From JBEEFP01 sp041166085 (lineage in GTDB: Bacteria > Actinomycetota > Acidimicrobiia > Acidimicrobiales > JAFATL01), in assembly GCA_041166085.1 (NCBI GenBank), contig JBEEFP010000101.1, positions 22,853 through 86,852 on the forward strand: a DNA stretch of 64,000 bases, in the 5' to 3' direction. Every line of letters starts with the position of its first letter. Within the stretch, counting starts at the first letter, position 1. The translations under genes were made by a program, and so were the position numbers. A model generated the notes under the pieces. That model was given only the letters and a program-made list of their open reading frames with translations, did no database searches and had not been told where the DNA came from. Positions 33,975 through 42,386 of the stretch are shown one piece after another.

Positions 33975-34634
33975 TCAGGGCAGATCGATGCCGGTCAGCC
34001 GTACGGCTGCCCGCGTCTTGTACTTGATGTTCAGCTGCAGGAGCACCGCCGCGAACGCCTCGATCGGCGCCGCGTTCGACAAGGTGCCCGAGTCGAGGGG
34101 CCGTAGCCCCGGGATCAGCCGCACGAGCTCCGAGGTGACCTCCGTCGCGTACGCGTGGTCACTGCAGATCAGCACGTCGCTCTCGATCGGATGGTCGAGG
34201 TCGGCCAGCTCCTTGGCCGGCAGGTGGTGGAACGCTGCGGCCACGAGGGAGTCGGGCACGAAGGCGGCCACGCTCGCGGCCACCGAGCCGCGGGGCGGCA
34301 CCAGCGGCTGGAACTCGTTGCCCACCTTGGCGAGGGCGTTGGCCATGGAGATGACCACCTTGCCTGCCAGCAGATCGCGGACGGACCCGGCCGTGGGCGC
34401 GGCGGAGTCCCACGGCGTAGCGACCACGACGACGTCGGCCGATGCGGCCTGGCTGTTGTCGCCCGCGTTCAGCGGCAGCTCACGCTGGGGCCAGCGCTCG
34501 GCGATCGCCTCGCACGTCTCCAGCGCCCTGTCCTTCGACCGCGACCCGATGGTCGCCTCGATCCCCACCGACGCCAGCCGGGCCGCCAGGCCACGGCCAG
34601 CGGGACCCGTCCCACCGAGGATTCCTACGTGCAC
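33975..34634 (-). CDS. F420-dependent NADP oxidoreductase (NPDR/Fno type)
   Basis: 219 residues from GTG 34634. VHVGILGGTGPAGRGLAARL is the Rossmann NADP site of the F420H2:NADP oxidoreductase family. The phosphate-recognising SRSKDRA follows (GSRSKDRALETCEAIAERW). VVVATPWDSAA, VVISMANAL and the C-terminal LLQLNIKYKTRAAVRLTGID agree with the family. The enzyme moves hydride between reduced F420 and NADP, implying that the host makes coenzyme F420; the luciferase-like monooxygenase at 63.6 kb could be one F420 user. An AAGG lies upstream of the GTG. It precedes mshC by four bases. Confidence 0.88.
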   Translation of the reverse strand: MHVGILGGTGPAGRGLAARLASVGIEATIGSRSKDRALETCEAIAERWPQRELPLNAGDNSQAASADVVVVATPWDSAAPTAGSVRDLLAGKVVISMANALAKVGNEFQPLVPPRGSVAASVAAFVPDSLVAAAFHHLPAKELADLDHPIESDVLICSDHAYATEVTSELVRLIPGLRPLDSGTLSNAAPIEAFAAVLLQLNIKYKTRAAVRLTGIDLP

Positions 34635-34660
34635 GCCACCACCTTTCCACAAGTGGGCAG

Positions 34661-35389
34661 CTAGGCCCCAGATGCCAGGTCCCGCACGACGGCCTCGCCG
34701 AGGGCGCGGGTGGCGCGCCGGTTGACCTCGGCACCGGCGACCACGCCCGCGAAGAGCGGCGCCAGGCTCGACAGGTTGCGGCCCATGCGCGCGACCATGC
34801 GGCGGCGGACGAGCCGAAGCAGCTCGTTGCGGGTCCCGCGACCGAGCACGTCGGCCAGCCCGCCCCTGCGCGTCAGCACCGCGGGCGTGACGCCCCTGCG
34901 CTCGGCCCACGCCCGCACCACCGCCATGGAGCGCTCCGATGAGGACCCCGGTACCGGACGCCCGTAGGCCTCGTGCAGCTCGGCCACCAGCTTGAGCTCC
35001 ACCGCGGCCACGGCCAACGTCTCGACGACCAGCTCGAGGGGGATGGCGAGCCACGTCGGAGGCGAGAGCTCCTCGGCGCTCATCAGGGCCCCGGCCGCCG
35101 CGCCGACTCCGGCCGACGCCCGGCTCGCGGTCGTGATGAGGGCCTCGGCCAGCGCCGCGCCGGTGAGACCGTCGTGGTGGGTCTCGAGGGTGCGCTGGTC
35201 GCGGATCGGGATCCGCGGCGCGGTGTCGAGCACCACCTCCGCCAGCCATCTCCCGCTGGCGACGGCGCCGGTGCCCGCGACACGGGCGGAGCGAGCGAGC
35301 GCCCGCGTGACCCGGGCCATGGCGTCCTTCTCCCCCGCCGCCACCCGGCCCAGCTCGTCGCCGAGGTGGTGGTCGTCCCGTTCGCTCAC
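34661..35389 (-). CDS. Conserved protein, possibly EcsC-like
   Basis: 242 residues from GTG 35389, overlapping the DUF6285 gene's stop (GTGA). It has helical hydrophobic segments without clear long membrane spans, for example LIPLELVVETLAVAAVELKL as IPLELVVETLAVAAVELKLV, and SLAPLFAGVVAGAEVNRRAT near the end, where EcsC proteins carry a similar GAxxN motif. The N-terminus is charged (MSERDDHHLGDELGRVAAGE). I do not assign a function. It is the last gene of the phosphotransferase-DUF6285 run. Confidence 0.65.
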   Translation of the reverse strand: MSERDDHHLGDELGRVAAGEKDAMARVTRALARSARVAGTGAVASGRWLAEVVLDTAPRIPIRDQRTLETHHDGLTGAALAEALITTASRASAGVGAAAGALMSAEELSPPTWLAIPLELVVETLAVAAVELKLVAELHEAYGRPVPGSSSERSMAVVRAWAERRGVTPAVLTRRGGLADVLGRGTRNELLRLVRRRMVARMGRNLSSLAPLFAGVVAGAEVNRRATRALGEAVVRDLASGA

Positions 35390-35736
35390 GCCGGCTCGTC
35401 GAGGTACTTGGGGTTGGCCACGCGGAGCTTGTCCTCGACGGTGCTGCGCACGAACGCTCGGACCTCCTCGAGCCGGTCGTCGAGCTGACCGGAGCGGATG
35501 GCGGCCGCCAGCGCCGTCTCGTCCGCCATTCCGAGGGCGGCCAAGCCCGCCGCGTGGGCCTCGCGCTGCTGCGGGCCGACCGCCAGCTCGCGCTCGACCA
35601 TGCCGAGGACGTTCACCGCGACGCGCGTATGGAACTGCACGCGGCCCTCGGTCGCCGCCATCACGTCGCGCTCGAGGAACTCGCGCACCGCCTCGACAAG
35701 TTGTGTGGCGGTGGGGATGTCGTGCGGCTCGGTCAT
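35386..35736 (-). CDS. DUF6285 domain protein
   Basis: 116 residues: MTEPHDIPTATQLVEAVREF, RVQFHTRVAVNVLGMVEREL and the C-terminal VEDKLRVANPKYLDEPA are the blocks of DUF6285, a small helical family usually encoded beside a phosphotransferase of the aminoglycoside phosphotransferase superfamily and acyl-CoA dehydrogenases. That partner is the next gene upstream. The first 13 codons are duplicated twice upstream, so the present ATG at 35736 is not the original start. The ancestral start was probably the GTG at 35884 (GTGA overlap with the phosphotransferase stop), now cut off by inserted repeats. Confidence 0.82.
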   Translation of the reverse strand: MTEPHDIPTATQLVEAVREFLERDVMAATEGRVQFHTRVAVNVLGMVERELAVGPQQREAHAAGLAALGMADETALAAAIRSGQLDDRLEEVRAFVRSTVEDKLRVANPKYLDEPA

Positions 35737-35807
35737 GTCATTGGCTCGCTCGCAAGCTTCGCTCGCGCAAGTTGTGTGGCGGTGGGGATGTCGTGCGGCT
35801 CGGTCAT
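35733..35807 (-). other. Coupled 24-codon mini-ORF (duplicated head 2)
   Basis: ATG 35807 to TGA 35733-35735: starts MTEPHDIPTATQL like the real gene, continues ARAKLASEPMT from the repeat core, and its stop overlaps the true start (ATGA). It could act as a leader peptide passing ribosomes to the DUF6285 start. Confidence 0.5.
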
Positions 35808-35884
35808 GTCATTGGCTCGCTCGCAAGCTTCGCTCGCACAAGTTGCGTGGCGGTGGGGATGTCGTGCGGTTGATTGACGGTCAC
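35804..35884 (-). other. Coupled 26-codon mini-ORF (original head)
   Basis: GTG 35884 overlaps the phosphotransferase stop (GTGA). The peptide begins VTVNQPHDIPTATQL, continues VRAKLASEPMT from the repeat core, and stops at 35804 overlapping the next ATG. It is probably the original head of the DUF6285 gene. Confidence 0.5.
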
Positions 35885-36813
35885 GGGAGCAGCTTCCAGA
35901 GGTCCCACTCGACCTCGCACACCCGCCGTCCGATGGCGGCCAGCTCGACCGAACGCACCGCGCCCGACGTGTGGGTGACGGTCTGCATGATGCACATGAT
36001 TCCCCACTTGAGCGTCCCCAGCGTCTCCCACCACCGCAGGGCGTCGCGGTCGACGCGACCACCGCCGGCCGCTTCATACGCATCAGTGAGCTGCTCGTAG
36101 GGACCGAAGCCGCCGACGGGTGGGGCGGCACCGAAGCGCCACGACTTCACGCACAACCAGCCCAGGTCCTCCGTGGGGTCACCGGCGTGCGCCAGCTCCC
36201 AGTCGAGGACGGCCCGGATCCCCTCGGGCCCGATGATCAGGTTGCCGTTCCGGAAGTCGCCGTGCACGACGGCCACGCGGTCGGAGGGGGGCCGGTTGCC
36301 CTCGAGCCACCGGAAGGCCAGCTCGAAGGTGGGGTGCGGTTGTCCGAGGGTGTCGAGCAGCTCGCGGAACTGGGCGACCTGATCCACCTGCTCGAGGCCG
36401 GGGACGTCGTCCACCGGGATGCGATGCAACGCGGCCAGCACCTCACCGCACTGCGCGGCGAGCTGCGGACGCACCGCCGCGTACTCCTCGTCGCGCAGGA
36501 TCTTGCGGGCGATGGTCTCTCCCGCAAGACGGGCCATCACGATCGACGCGTCATCACCGTCGACGACGGCGGGGACGGGCACGCCCGCCTTGGCCGCGGC
36601 CTGGAGCAGCTCGCGCTCACGCGCCATCCCGCCCTTCGGCGCGCCGGGCGGGTCGCGCCGGAGCACGAGCTCGTCGACGCTGCCGTCGGCGTGCACCGCG
36701 TCGAACGACCACGTCTCGCGCGACGCGCCGCCCGACAGCCGCCGCAGGCCCACGATGCGCTCCACGCCGAGACGCGTCTGCAGCTGCTGGGTCAGTTCGT
36801 CGGTGCGGCCCAC
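35881..36813 (-). CDS. Phosphotransferase family protein (APH fold)
   Basis: 310 residues from GTG 36813. Kinase-like fold: the N-lobe has LSGGASRETWSFDAV and ELVLRRDPPG, and the catalytic loop is VAVVHGDFRNGNLIIGPEGI (HGDX4N). It is followed by the metal-binding DW in RAVLDWELAHAGDPTEDLGW. Family members include acyl-CoA-dehydrogenase-associated phosphotransferases rather than drug-resistance enzymes; the pairing with DUF6285 supports that group. It lies one base downstream of the M23 gene's end on the same strand orientation (M23 stop 36815). Confidence 0.88.
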   Translation of the reverse strand: MGRTDELTQQLQTRLGVERIVGLRRLSGGASRETWSFDAVHADGSVDELVLRRDPPGAPKGGMARERELLQAAAKAGVPVPAVVDGDDASIVMARLAGETIARKILRDEEYAAVRPQLAAQCGEVLAALHRIPVDDVPGLEQVDQVAQFRELLDTLGQPHPTFELAFRWLEGNRPPSDRVAVVHGDFRNGNLIIGPEGIRAVLDWELAHAGDPTEDLGWLCVKSWRFGAAPPVGGFGPYEQLTDAYEAAGGGRVDRDALRWWETLGTLKWGIMCIMQTVTHTSGAVRSVELAAIGRRVCEVEWDLWKLLP

Positions 36814-36814
36814 G

Positions 36815-37804
36815 TCAGCAGTACTTCACGAGGGTGGGATACGGGTTGGTGGCCCCGCCCCCGCCCGGATGGATCTCGAAGTGGAGGTGGGTGGGACCGC
36901 CGCGCGCGTCGCCGCTGTTGCCCACCGCGCCGATGACGGTGCCGATGGCGACGTGCCCGTTCGGACCGCTGTAGCGATCGAGGTGGGCGCCGTAATACAC
37001 GTTGCCGTCGTCGCCGTGCAGGAAGTAGGAGATGCCGCCGAGGCCGTTGTTGTGCTGCGCGACACTGCCGCTCACGTTGGCCACCACCGGCGTGCCGCGG
37101 GGCGCCAGGATGTCGTTGCCCTGGTGGCGTCGGCCACCACCGCGCGGAGCGCCGTAGTCGTTCGAGAACGCATGGGGCCCTTGCACGGGGCACATCCACG
37201 ATCCGCTGGCCGCGAAGCTCGACGGTGAGCGCGAGGCCGCCGGCCGTCCCGCCTTGCGCGCCGCGGCCGCCTGCTTTGCCTCGAGAGCGCGCTGCGCCGC
37301 CGCCAGCCGGGCGACCTCGGCCTGGGCCGACGCGCGCTGCTTCTGGAGGCCGGCGACGGCCGACTGGCGCTGGCCCAACTGACGCTCGAGGGCGACGCTG
37401 CTGAGGTCGAGGTCCTGTCGAGCGGCGCGGTACGCGTCGAGCGAGTCCAACGAGCCGGTGACGGCATATCGGAACAGGGCCTGCCCCCGTGCCGCCTCCA
37501 GCGGATCGGCCGCGGTGAGGCTGGGCGGGCCGCCGTTCACGTACTGCTCGACGGCCACCGACCGCACCTGCAGCTCGAGGGCGCCGACACGGGCGATGGC
37601 CGCGTCCCGCTTGGCCTTGAGGGTGGAGACCTGGTCCTGGGCACGCGCCAGGGCGGTCTGAGCCGCCGACAGCCGGGCCGCGGCGGCGTTGGCCTGCTTC
37701 TGGGCCTTGGCCAGGTCGCCCGCCGTGTCGGCGCGCGCGGGCACGGGCGTGAAGAGCCCGGAAGAAACGATGGCAACTGCGGCCGCAAGGCCGGCTCGCC
37801 GCAC
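36815..37804 (-). CDS. Secreted M23 peptidase with N-terminal coiled coil
   Basis: 329 residues from GTG 37804. VRRAGLAAAVAIVSSGLFTP is the signal peptide. Residues about 25-200 form a long PcsB/EnvC-like coiled coil (KAQKQANAAAARLSAAQTAL, ALERQLGQRQSAVAGLQKQR). The C-terminal LytM domain has the zinc motifs HQGNDILAPRGTPV (HX3D) and THLHFEIHPGG (HXH). It probably cleaves peptidoglycan cross-links or activates an amidase. The upstream frame to 37924 overlaps the response regulator and was not used. A 67-bp gap separates it from the divergent response regulator gene. Confidence 0.9.
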   Translation of the reverse strand: MRRAGLAAAVAIVSSGLFTPVPARADTAGDLAKAQKQANAAAARLSAAQTALARAQDQVSTLKAKRDAAIARVGALELQVRSVAVEQYVNGGPPSLTAADPLEAARGQALFRYAVTGSLDSLDAYRAARQDLDLSSVALERQLGQRQSAVAGLQKQRASAQAEVARLAAAQRALEAKQAAAARKAGRPAASRSPSSFAASGSWMCPVQGPHAFSNDYGAPRGGGRRHQGNDILAPRGTPVVANVSGSVAQHNNGLGGISYFLHGDDGNVYYGAHLDRYSGPNGHVAIGTVIGAVGNSGDARGGPTHLHFEIHPGGGGATNPYPTLVKYC

Positions 37805-37871
37805 GGCTGGGGAGTCTACGGACGACGGCCGCGGGACGGCGAGCCCGCTGAGAGCGCGTATCGTCGCATTT

Positions 37872-38537
37872 GTGCGTCTGCTGGTCGTAGAAGACGACGA
37901 GCGCATCGCCAGGCTGCTCATCAAGAGCCTGCAGCGCGAGGGCTATGGCGTCGACCTCGTGCGTTCCGGCGAGGAGGCGATATGGATGGCCACCGAGAAC
38001 GACTACGACGCCGTCGTCCTCGACGTGGGGTTGCCCGGCACCAACGGGCTCGAGGTGTGCAGGCGTCTCCGTCAGCTCGAGCGTTGGTCGCCCATCCTGT
38101 TCCTGTCGGGCCGGGCCACCGTCGAGGACCGGGTCAAGGGTCTCGACGCCGGCGCTGACGACTACCTCGCGAAGCCGTTCTCCGTCTCCGAGCTGCGGGC
38201 CCGCCTGCGCGCGCTGGTGCGACGCTCGCCGCGGGAGCGGCCCGTCGTCCTGAGCGTGGGCGACCTCACCCTCGACCCCGCGTCGCACCGGGTCACTCGC
38301 GCCGGCCGCGACGTGAACCTCACCGCCAAGGAGTTCGGGCTCCTCGAGCTGTTCATGCGTCACCCCGGCGACGCGCTGTCACGGCGCCGCATCCTCGACG
38401 AGGTGTGGGACTTCGCCTACGACGGCACGTCGAACGTCGTCGACGTCTATGTGCGCTACCTGCGCGACAAGCTGGGCACCGACATCATCGAGACGGTGCG
38501 CGGCGTCGGCTACCGACTCGCCTCGTCCTCCGACTGA
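37872..38537 (+). CDS. OmpR/PhoB-family response regulator
   Basis: 221 residues from GTG 37872 (VRLLVVEDDERIARLLIKSL). The receiver has the acidic pair ED8-D9, phospho-acceptor Asp near 51 in AVVLDVGLPGTNG, and Lys in DYLAKPFSVSEL. The C-terminal winged helix (LTAKEFGLLELFMRHPGDAL, NVVDVYVRYLRDKLG, ETVRGVGYRLA) binds DNA. No histidine kinase is adjacent; the nearest is at 48.8 kb with no regulator beside it. Its 3' end converges with the HD-GYP gene nine bases away. Confidence 0.92.
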   Translation: MRLLVVEDDERIARLLIKSLQREGYGVDLVRSGEEAIWMATENDYDAVVLDVGLPGTNGLEVCRRLRQLERWSPILFLSGRATVEDRVKGLDAGADDYLAKPFSVSELRARLRALVRRSPRERPVVLSVGDLTLDPASHRVTRAGRDVNLTAKEFGLLELFMRHPGDALSRRRILDEVWDFAYDGTSNVVDVYVRYLRDKLGTDIIETVRGVGYRLASSSD

Positions 38538-38545
38538 CCGGCGAG

Positions 38546-40072
38546 CTACGAACCGATCTGGATGGTCGCCTGTACGGGCGGCACGGCGACCGGCAATGTC
38601 GAGGGGTCGCCCGCTCCCACCACCACGCCGGCGTCGACCGGATCACCGACACGCACCGAAACGAGCACCAGCGCGGTGGGGGCCGGCTGGGGCTGGGGCT
38701 CGGGGGCGGGCGCGGGTTCCACCGGGACACCAGGTGATGGTGGGGCGGGCGCTGGCTCCGACGCCGGAGGACCGACCGTGGCGAGCGGCGGGGGCGCTCC
38801 GGGCGCTGTGGGGGGGCCAGGACTGGAGGAGGGGGCGGTGAACACGGCGGCCGCGACGACCGGGTCGGGCACCGGCGCGGGTGCACCAGCAGACGGGGAG
38901 AGCGCGAGCGACGGCGTGGCGCGGCTGATCTCGAGTCCGACGCGTGGGCGCGGCGCGGCGGTCTCCGCAGAGGCCGGAACACGCACGGGGTCGATGGCAG
39001 GGAGGGTGAGGGCGAGGACGGCGGCGGCCAGCGCGCCCCCGAGAGCCATCGGTGCCGGACCACGAGCCAACACACCCACGGGGCGGAGGAACGGGGTCTG
39101 GGCCAGCCACGCGACAGGACCGGCCGCGAAGCGGAGCCGGCCCAGGCTGATGTTGAGGAAGGCGCGAACGACGTCGGGGTCGAACTGGCGGCCTGCGTCG
39201 GCAGCCAACCGCTGACGCGCCTCGGCGCCGGAGATCGGCTTCTTGTAAGCGCGCGTCGCGGTCATGACCTCGTACGCGTCGGCAACCGCGACGATGCGGG
39301 CCCCGAGATGCACATCGGTCCCGGCCAGGCCCTGCGGATACCCGCCGCCGTCCCACCGCTCGTGATGCTGTTCGATGGCGGCCGACCACCCGCCGAGGAA
39401 CGGTGCCAGTGAGACCGTGAGCTTGGCCCCTTCGGCCGGGTGGCGGCGCAGCGTGTCCCAGTCGTCGTCGTCGAGCGGACCCGTCTTGTTGAGGAGGTCG
39501 GCGGGCACGGCCATCTTGCCGACGTCGTGCAACAGCGAGGCCCAGCGCAGTCGGACGCGGTCCTCGGCGGGGAGGCGCAGCTCCTCGCACAGCAGCTCGG
39601 ACAGCGCTCGCACCCGCTCGCTGTGGCCCCGGGTTGCGCGGTCGTGGGCGCTGAGGGCGGCGGCCAGCGCGAGGACGGCTTCGATCGCCTCGGCGCGGTC
39701 GCCGGTGGTCGCGCGCAGCGCGGCCTGATGGCGGGCGGGCGAGCGCAGGTTCCCGGAACGGAGCGCGACGCCGAGGCGCGACGGGGTGTGGTCCGGGAAG
39801 GTGAGCGACAGCTCGAGGAGGGCGGCGAGGGGCAGGAAGCGGCGGGCCTCTCGGGTGACGCCGAAGAGCACCACGCTCGAGACCCCGAACCCGACGAGCC
39901 AGAGGATCACGAGCCCGCCGAGGGTCGTCGGCCTGGGCAGGGCCCGGGTCACCACGACCGCAGCCGCCACGCCCGCGGCCACCGGCACGGCGAGGATGGC
40001 CGCCCGGACGGACAGGGCGGTGGCTGGGCGAGCTTCCCAGCCCCCCTTGGGTGTCGCGGCTCGCTGTTTCAC
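38546..40072 (-). CDS. Membrane HD-GYP phosphodiesterase
   Basis: 508 residues from GTG 40072. Two N-terminal membrane helices (AAILAVPVAAGVAAAVVVTR; LGGLVILWLVGFGVSSVVLF) precede the HD-GYP domain at about 130-300: HSERVRALSELL, LLHDVGKMAVP, and the signature IEQHHERWDGGGYPQGLAG. A third helix (LGGALAAAVLALTLPA) is followed by a 150-residue Pro/Ala-rich tail that would lie outside the cell. HD-GYP domains hydrolyse cyclic di-GMP or related dinucleotides. A GGDEF-EAL protein is encoded at 59.3 kb. Confidence 0.88.
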   Translation of the reverse strand: MKQRAATPKGGWEARPATALSVRAAILAVPVAAGVAAAVVVTRALPRPTTLGGLVILWLVGFGVSSVVLFGVTREARRFLPLAALLELSLTFPDHTPSRLGVALRSGNLRSPARHQAALRATTGDRAEAIEAVLALAAALSAHDRATRGHSERVRALSELLCEELRLPAEDRVRLRWASLLHDVGKMAVPADLLNKTGPLDDDDWDTLRRHPAEGAKLTVSLAPFLGGWSAAIEQHHERWDGGGYPQGLAGTDVHLGARIVAVADAYEVMTATRAYKKPISGAEARQRLAADAGRQFDPDVVRAFLNISLGRLRFAAGPVAWLAQTPFLRPVGVLARGPAPMALGGALAAAVLALTLPAIDPVRVPASAETAAPRPRVGLEISRATPSLALSPSAGAPAPVPDPVVAAAVFTAPSSSPGPPTAPGAPPPLATVGPPASEPAPAPPSPGVPVEPAPAPEPQPQPAPTALVLVSVRVGDPVDAGVVVGAGDPSTLPVAVPPVQATIQIGS

Positions 40073-40154
40073 GCACTGAGAGTGTCGGCAGGTTCACGGA
40101 GCGGGTTTAGTTAGAAATGACTAGTTCTTGCCGTGCCTGCAGGCAGGCGTGCCC

Positions 40155-40916
40155 CTAGCTGGAGCGCCACCAGGGCAGGTGGGCGCCGTGGCGGACGGCG
40201 GCCAGGAGCACGACCAGCGCGGCCAGGTCGGCCAGCTGCTGGGTCGCCCCGAGCAGGTCACCGGCGACGCCGCCGAGGGTCCGTCGGGCGTAGGCGGCCA
40301 TGCCCACGCCCACCATGGCCACCACCGCGGCGGCGGGCAGGCTCCAGGCACCGAGGGTCACCGCCGCGATCACCATCCCGGCCGCCGCGCCCAACGCGGC
40401 GTCGGCGGGCACGAGCCCCCGCACCGACGACGCCGCCAGCCCCTCCTCCCCCGCCGCCGGCACCAGCCCCATGAGCGCGACGGCGCAGGCCCGACTCACC
40501 GCGTGGACCGCGGGGAGCACGGCGAACGCCTCCGCGGTGGACAGCGCGCCAGTCGACGCGGTGCGGATGAGCAGGGCGAGCACCAACGCGATGACGCCGT
40601 AGGTCCCATGGGTCGGATCGTCGAGGATGCGCAGTCGCTCCTCGCGCGACCAGCCGCCGGCCGCGTCCGCCGTGTCGGCCAGCCCGTCCTCGTGGAACGC
40701 GCCGGTGAGAAGGACCTGCACGGCAACCGCCACGGACGCGGCAACGAGCGGCGGTCCGAGCCAGCTCGCAATCCAGTACACAAGAGCGCCTGCGAGGCCG
40801 ACCAGGGCGCCCACCGCGGCGAACCAACGCACCGCCGCCGATGGCGGAGGGCCCGGCGTGCGCCGACCGACAGGGACGCGGGTGAGGAACCCGACCGCGT
40901 CGAGGAAGTCGGTCAC
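40155..40916 (-). CDS. cobS: Adenosylcobinamide-GDP ribazoletransferase (cobalamin synthase)
   Basis: 253 residues from GTG 40916, which overlaps the cobT stop (GTGA); ATG 40925 is an alternative. Multi-spanning membrane protein with VTDFLDAVGFLTRVPVG, the active-site signature LTGAFHEDGLADTADAAGGW, then RILDDPTHGTYGVIALVLAL and LGGVAGDLLGATQQLADLAA. It joins AdoCbi-GDP and alpha-ribazole to make adenosylcobalamin. Last gene of the riboswitch-controlled B12 operon. A short palindrome (TGCCTGCAGGCA, 40134-40145) lies downstream and may help termination. Confidence 0.93.
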   Translation of the reverse strand: MTDFLDAVGFLTRVPVGRRTPGPPPSAAVRWFAAVGALVGLAGALVYWIASWLGPPLVAASVAVAVQVLLTGAFHEDGLADTADAAGGWSREERLRILDDPTHGTYGVIALVLALLIRTASTGALSTAEAFAVLPAVHAVSRACAVALMGLVPAAGEEGLAASSVRGLVPADAALGAAAGMVIAAVTLGAWSLPAAAVVAMVGVGMAAYARRTLGGVAGDLLGATQQLADLAALVVLLAAVRHGAHLPWWRSS

Positions 40917-41875
40917 AGTCCCCATTCGGCGAACGTCGCCACCTCGGTCACCGCCGCCGCCGCCATGCGGACGATGGTCAACGCGAGCAGGGCGCCGCTC
41001 CCCTCGCCCAGGCGGAGGTCGAGGTCGAGCAGCGGCTCGAGACCGAGGCGCGCGAGGAGACGGCCGTGACCGGCCTCGGACGAGCGATGCGCGGCCAGGC
41101 AGTGGTCGAGGGCCCCCGTGCACTCGACGGCGAGGGGCGCCAGCGCGGCGGTCACGACGTAGCCGTCGAGGAGCAGCGGCAGCGACCGCTCGCGTGCGGC
41201 CTGGGCTGCGCCTGCCATCGCCACCAGCTCGAACCCGCCGAGCTCCCGCAGGATCTCGAGGGGCGCGAGCCCGGTCGCGACACGGGCCACCGCCCGCGCG
41301 ACCACCTCGACCTTGTGCGCCAGACCGGCGTCGTCGACGCCCGTCCCGCGGCCGACCCAGTCCGAGGCGGGCCCGCCGAAGAGCGCAGCCGCGACCGCGG
41401 CGGCGGGCGTGGTGTTGGCGATCCCCATCTCGCCGAGCACCAGGAGGTCGGCGTCCAGTGCCACAACCGCGTCCACGCCGGCCTGCCACGCGGCTGCAAA
41501 CCCCGCGTCGTCCATGGCCGGCTCGACGGTGATGTTGCCGGTCGGGTGACCGACGCCCACGTCGACGACCTGCAGTTGCGCGCCGACCTGCCTGCAGAGC
41601 ACGGCGGCCGTCGCCGCGCCCTCGTGGAGGGCGCGCAACATCTCGGCGGTGACGGCGGCCGGGTACGCGCTCACGCCCTCGTCGGCCACGCCGTGGTCGC
41701 CGACGAACACGACGGCGGCCGGACGCTGCACCGCGGGGTGATCGGTGCGCTGCCAGCCCGCGAGCCAGGCCGCCACCTCGTCGAGCCGTCGCAGAGCGCC
41801 GGCCGGGCGCAGGACCTCGGCGGCACGCGCAGCCACCGCGGCCCGCGCCTCGTGGTCGGGCTCACGCACCGGCAT
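40913..41875 (-). CDS. cobT: Nicotinate-nucleotide:dimethylbenzimidazole phosphoribosyltransferase
   Basis: 320 residues. RPAAVVFVGDHGVADEGVSA, EGAATAAVLCRQVGAQLQVV, GEMGIANTTPAAAVAAALFG, GRGTGVDD and the catalytic region near the C-terminus (DLDLRLGEGSGALLAL, with the catalytic Glu) are the CobT blocks. It makes alpha-ribazole 5'-phosphate for the lower loop of cobalamin. Its start overlaps cobU by 14 bases and its stop overlaps cobS. Confidence 0.94.
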   Translation of the reverse strand: MPVREPDHEARAAVAARAAEVLRPAGALRRLDEVAAWLAGWQRTDHPAVQRPAAVVFVGDHGVADEGVSAYPAAVTAEMLRALHEGAATAAVLCRQVGAQLQVVDVGVGHPTGNITVEPAMDDAGFAAAWQAGVDAVVALDADLLVLGEMGIANTTPAAAVAAALFGGPASDWVGRGTGVDDAGLAHKVEVVARAVARVATGLAPLEILRELGGFELVAMAGAAQAARERSLPLLLDGYVVTAALAPLAVECTGALDHCLAAHRSSEAGHGRLLARLGLEPLLDLDLRLGEGSGALLALTIVRMAAAAVTEVATFAEWGL

Positions 41876-42386
41876 CGAGCAGCGGGACGAGACGGCCCGC
41901 TACCACCAGGTACGCACGGTCGGCGTGCTGCGACCACACGGCATTGGTGCGGCCGAGCACATCACGGAAGCGGCGCACGGCGCGTTCAACCGGCACGATG
42001 CCGCCGCCGACCTCGTTGGTCACCACGACGGTCGAGCCCGGCCTGACGGCTGCCGCCGATGCGCCCTTGACGGCCAGCGCCTCGATCTCGTCGTCGTCCC
42101 AACCCGCGTCGACGGCATTGGCGGCCCACAGGGTGAGGCAGTCCACGACGAGGAAGGCGTCGGGGTCGGCGGCGGTGACCGCGCCGACGACGTCGAGCGG
42201 CTCCTCCACCGTCGTCCACGATGCCGGACGCTCGCCGCGGTGCCGGGCCAGGCGCTCGTGCCACTCGGCGTCACCTTCGGGCCGGGCGGTTGCGAGGAAC
42301 ACGACGGCGTCGCCGGACGCGGCGGCCATACCTACCGCCAGTGACGACTTGCCGCTCCGCGCGCCTCCGGTGAGGAAGGTGAGCAT
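41862..42386 (-). CDS. cobU: Adenosylcobinamide kinase / AdoCbi-phosphate guanylyltransferase
   Basis: 174 residues. P-loop LTGGARSGKSSLA, the guanylylation His region EWHERLARHRGERPASWTTV, VVDCLTLWAAN and the Walker-B-like VVVTNEVGGGIVPVERAVRR are classic CobU. It phosphorylates adenosylcobinamide and adds GMP, so the pathway can accept scavenged cobinamide. Shares one base with cobO and overlaps cobT by 14. Confidence 0.95.
   Translation of the reverse strand: MLTFLTGGARSGKSSLAVGMAAASGDAVVFLATARPEGDAEWHERLARHRGERPASWTTVEEPLDVVGAVTAADPDAFLVVDCLTLWAANAVDAGWDDDEIEALAVKGASAAAVRPGSTVVVTNEVGGGIVPVERAVRRFRDVLGRTNAVWSQHADRAYLVVAGRLVPLLDAGA

Larger units (their letters stand above)
35733..35884 (-). 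repeat. Gene-edge repeat C: two 71-bp units duplicating the DUF6285 gene head
   Basis: Each 71-bp unit holds the 28-bp core repeat (35739-35766 and 35810-35837, minus strand) plus a copy of the first codons of the gene (CCGCACGACATCCCCACCGC and the following bases occur three times). In the reading frame the core translates as RAKLASEPMT and then stops, the stop overlapping the next ATG (ATGA). The AATG end of each core points into the gene. Unit length is not a multiple of three, so each copy is a separate short reading frame. Confidence 0.85.

Noticed and set aside
35881..36813. Aminoglycoside resistance gene
   Set aside because: It has the APH fold, but pairing with a DUF6285 gene points to the acyl-CoA-dehydrogenase-associated phosphotransferase group rather than drug inactivation.
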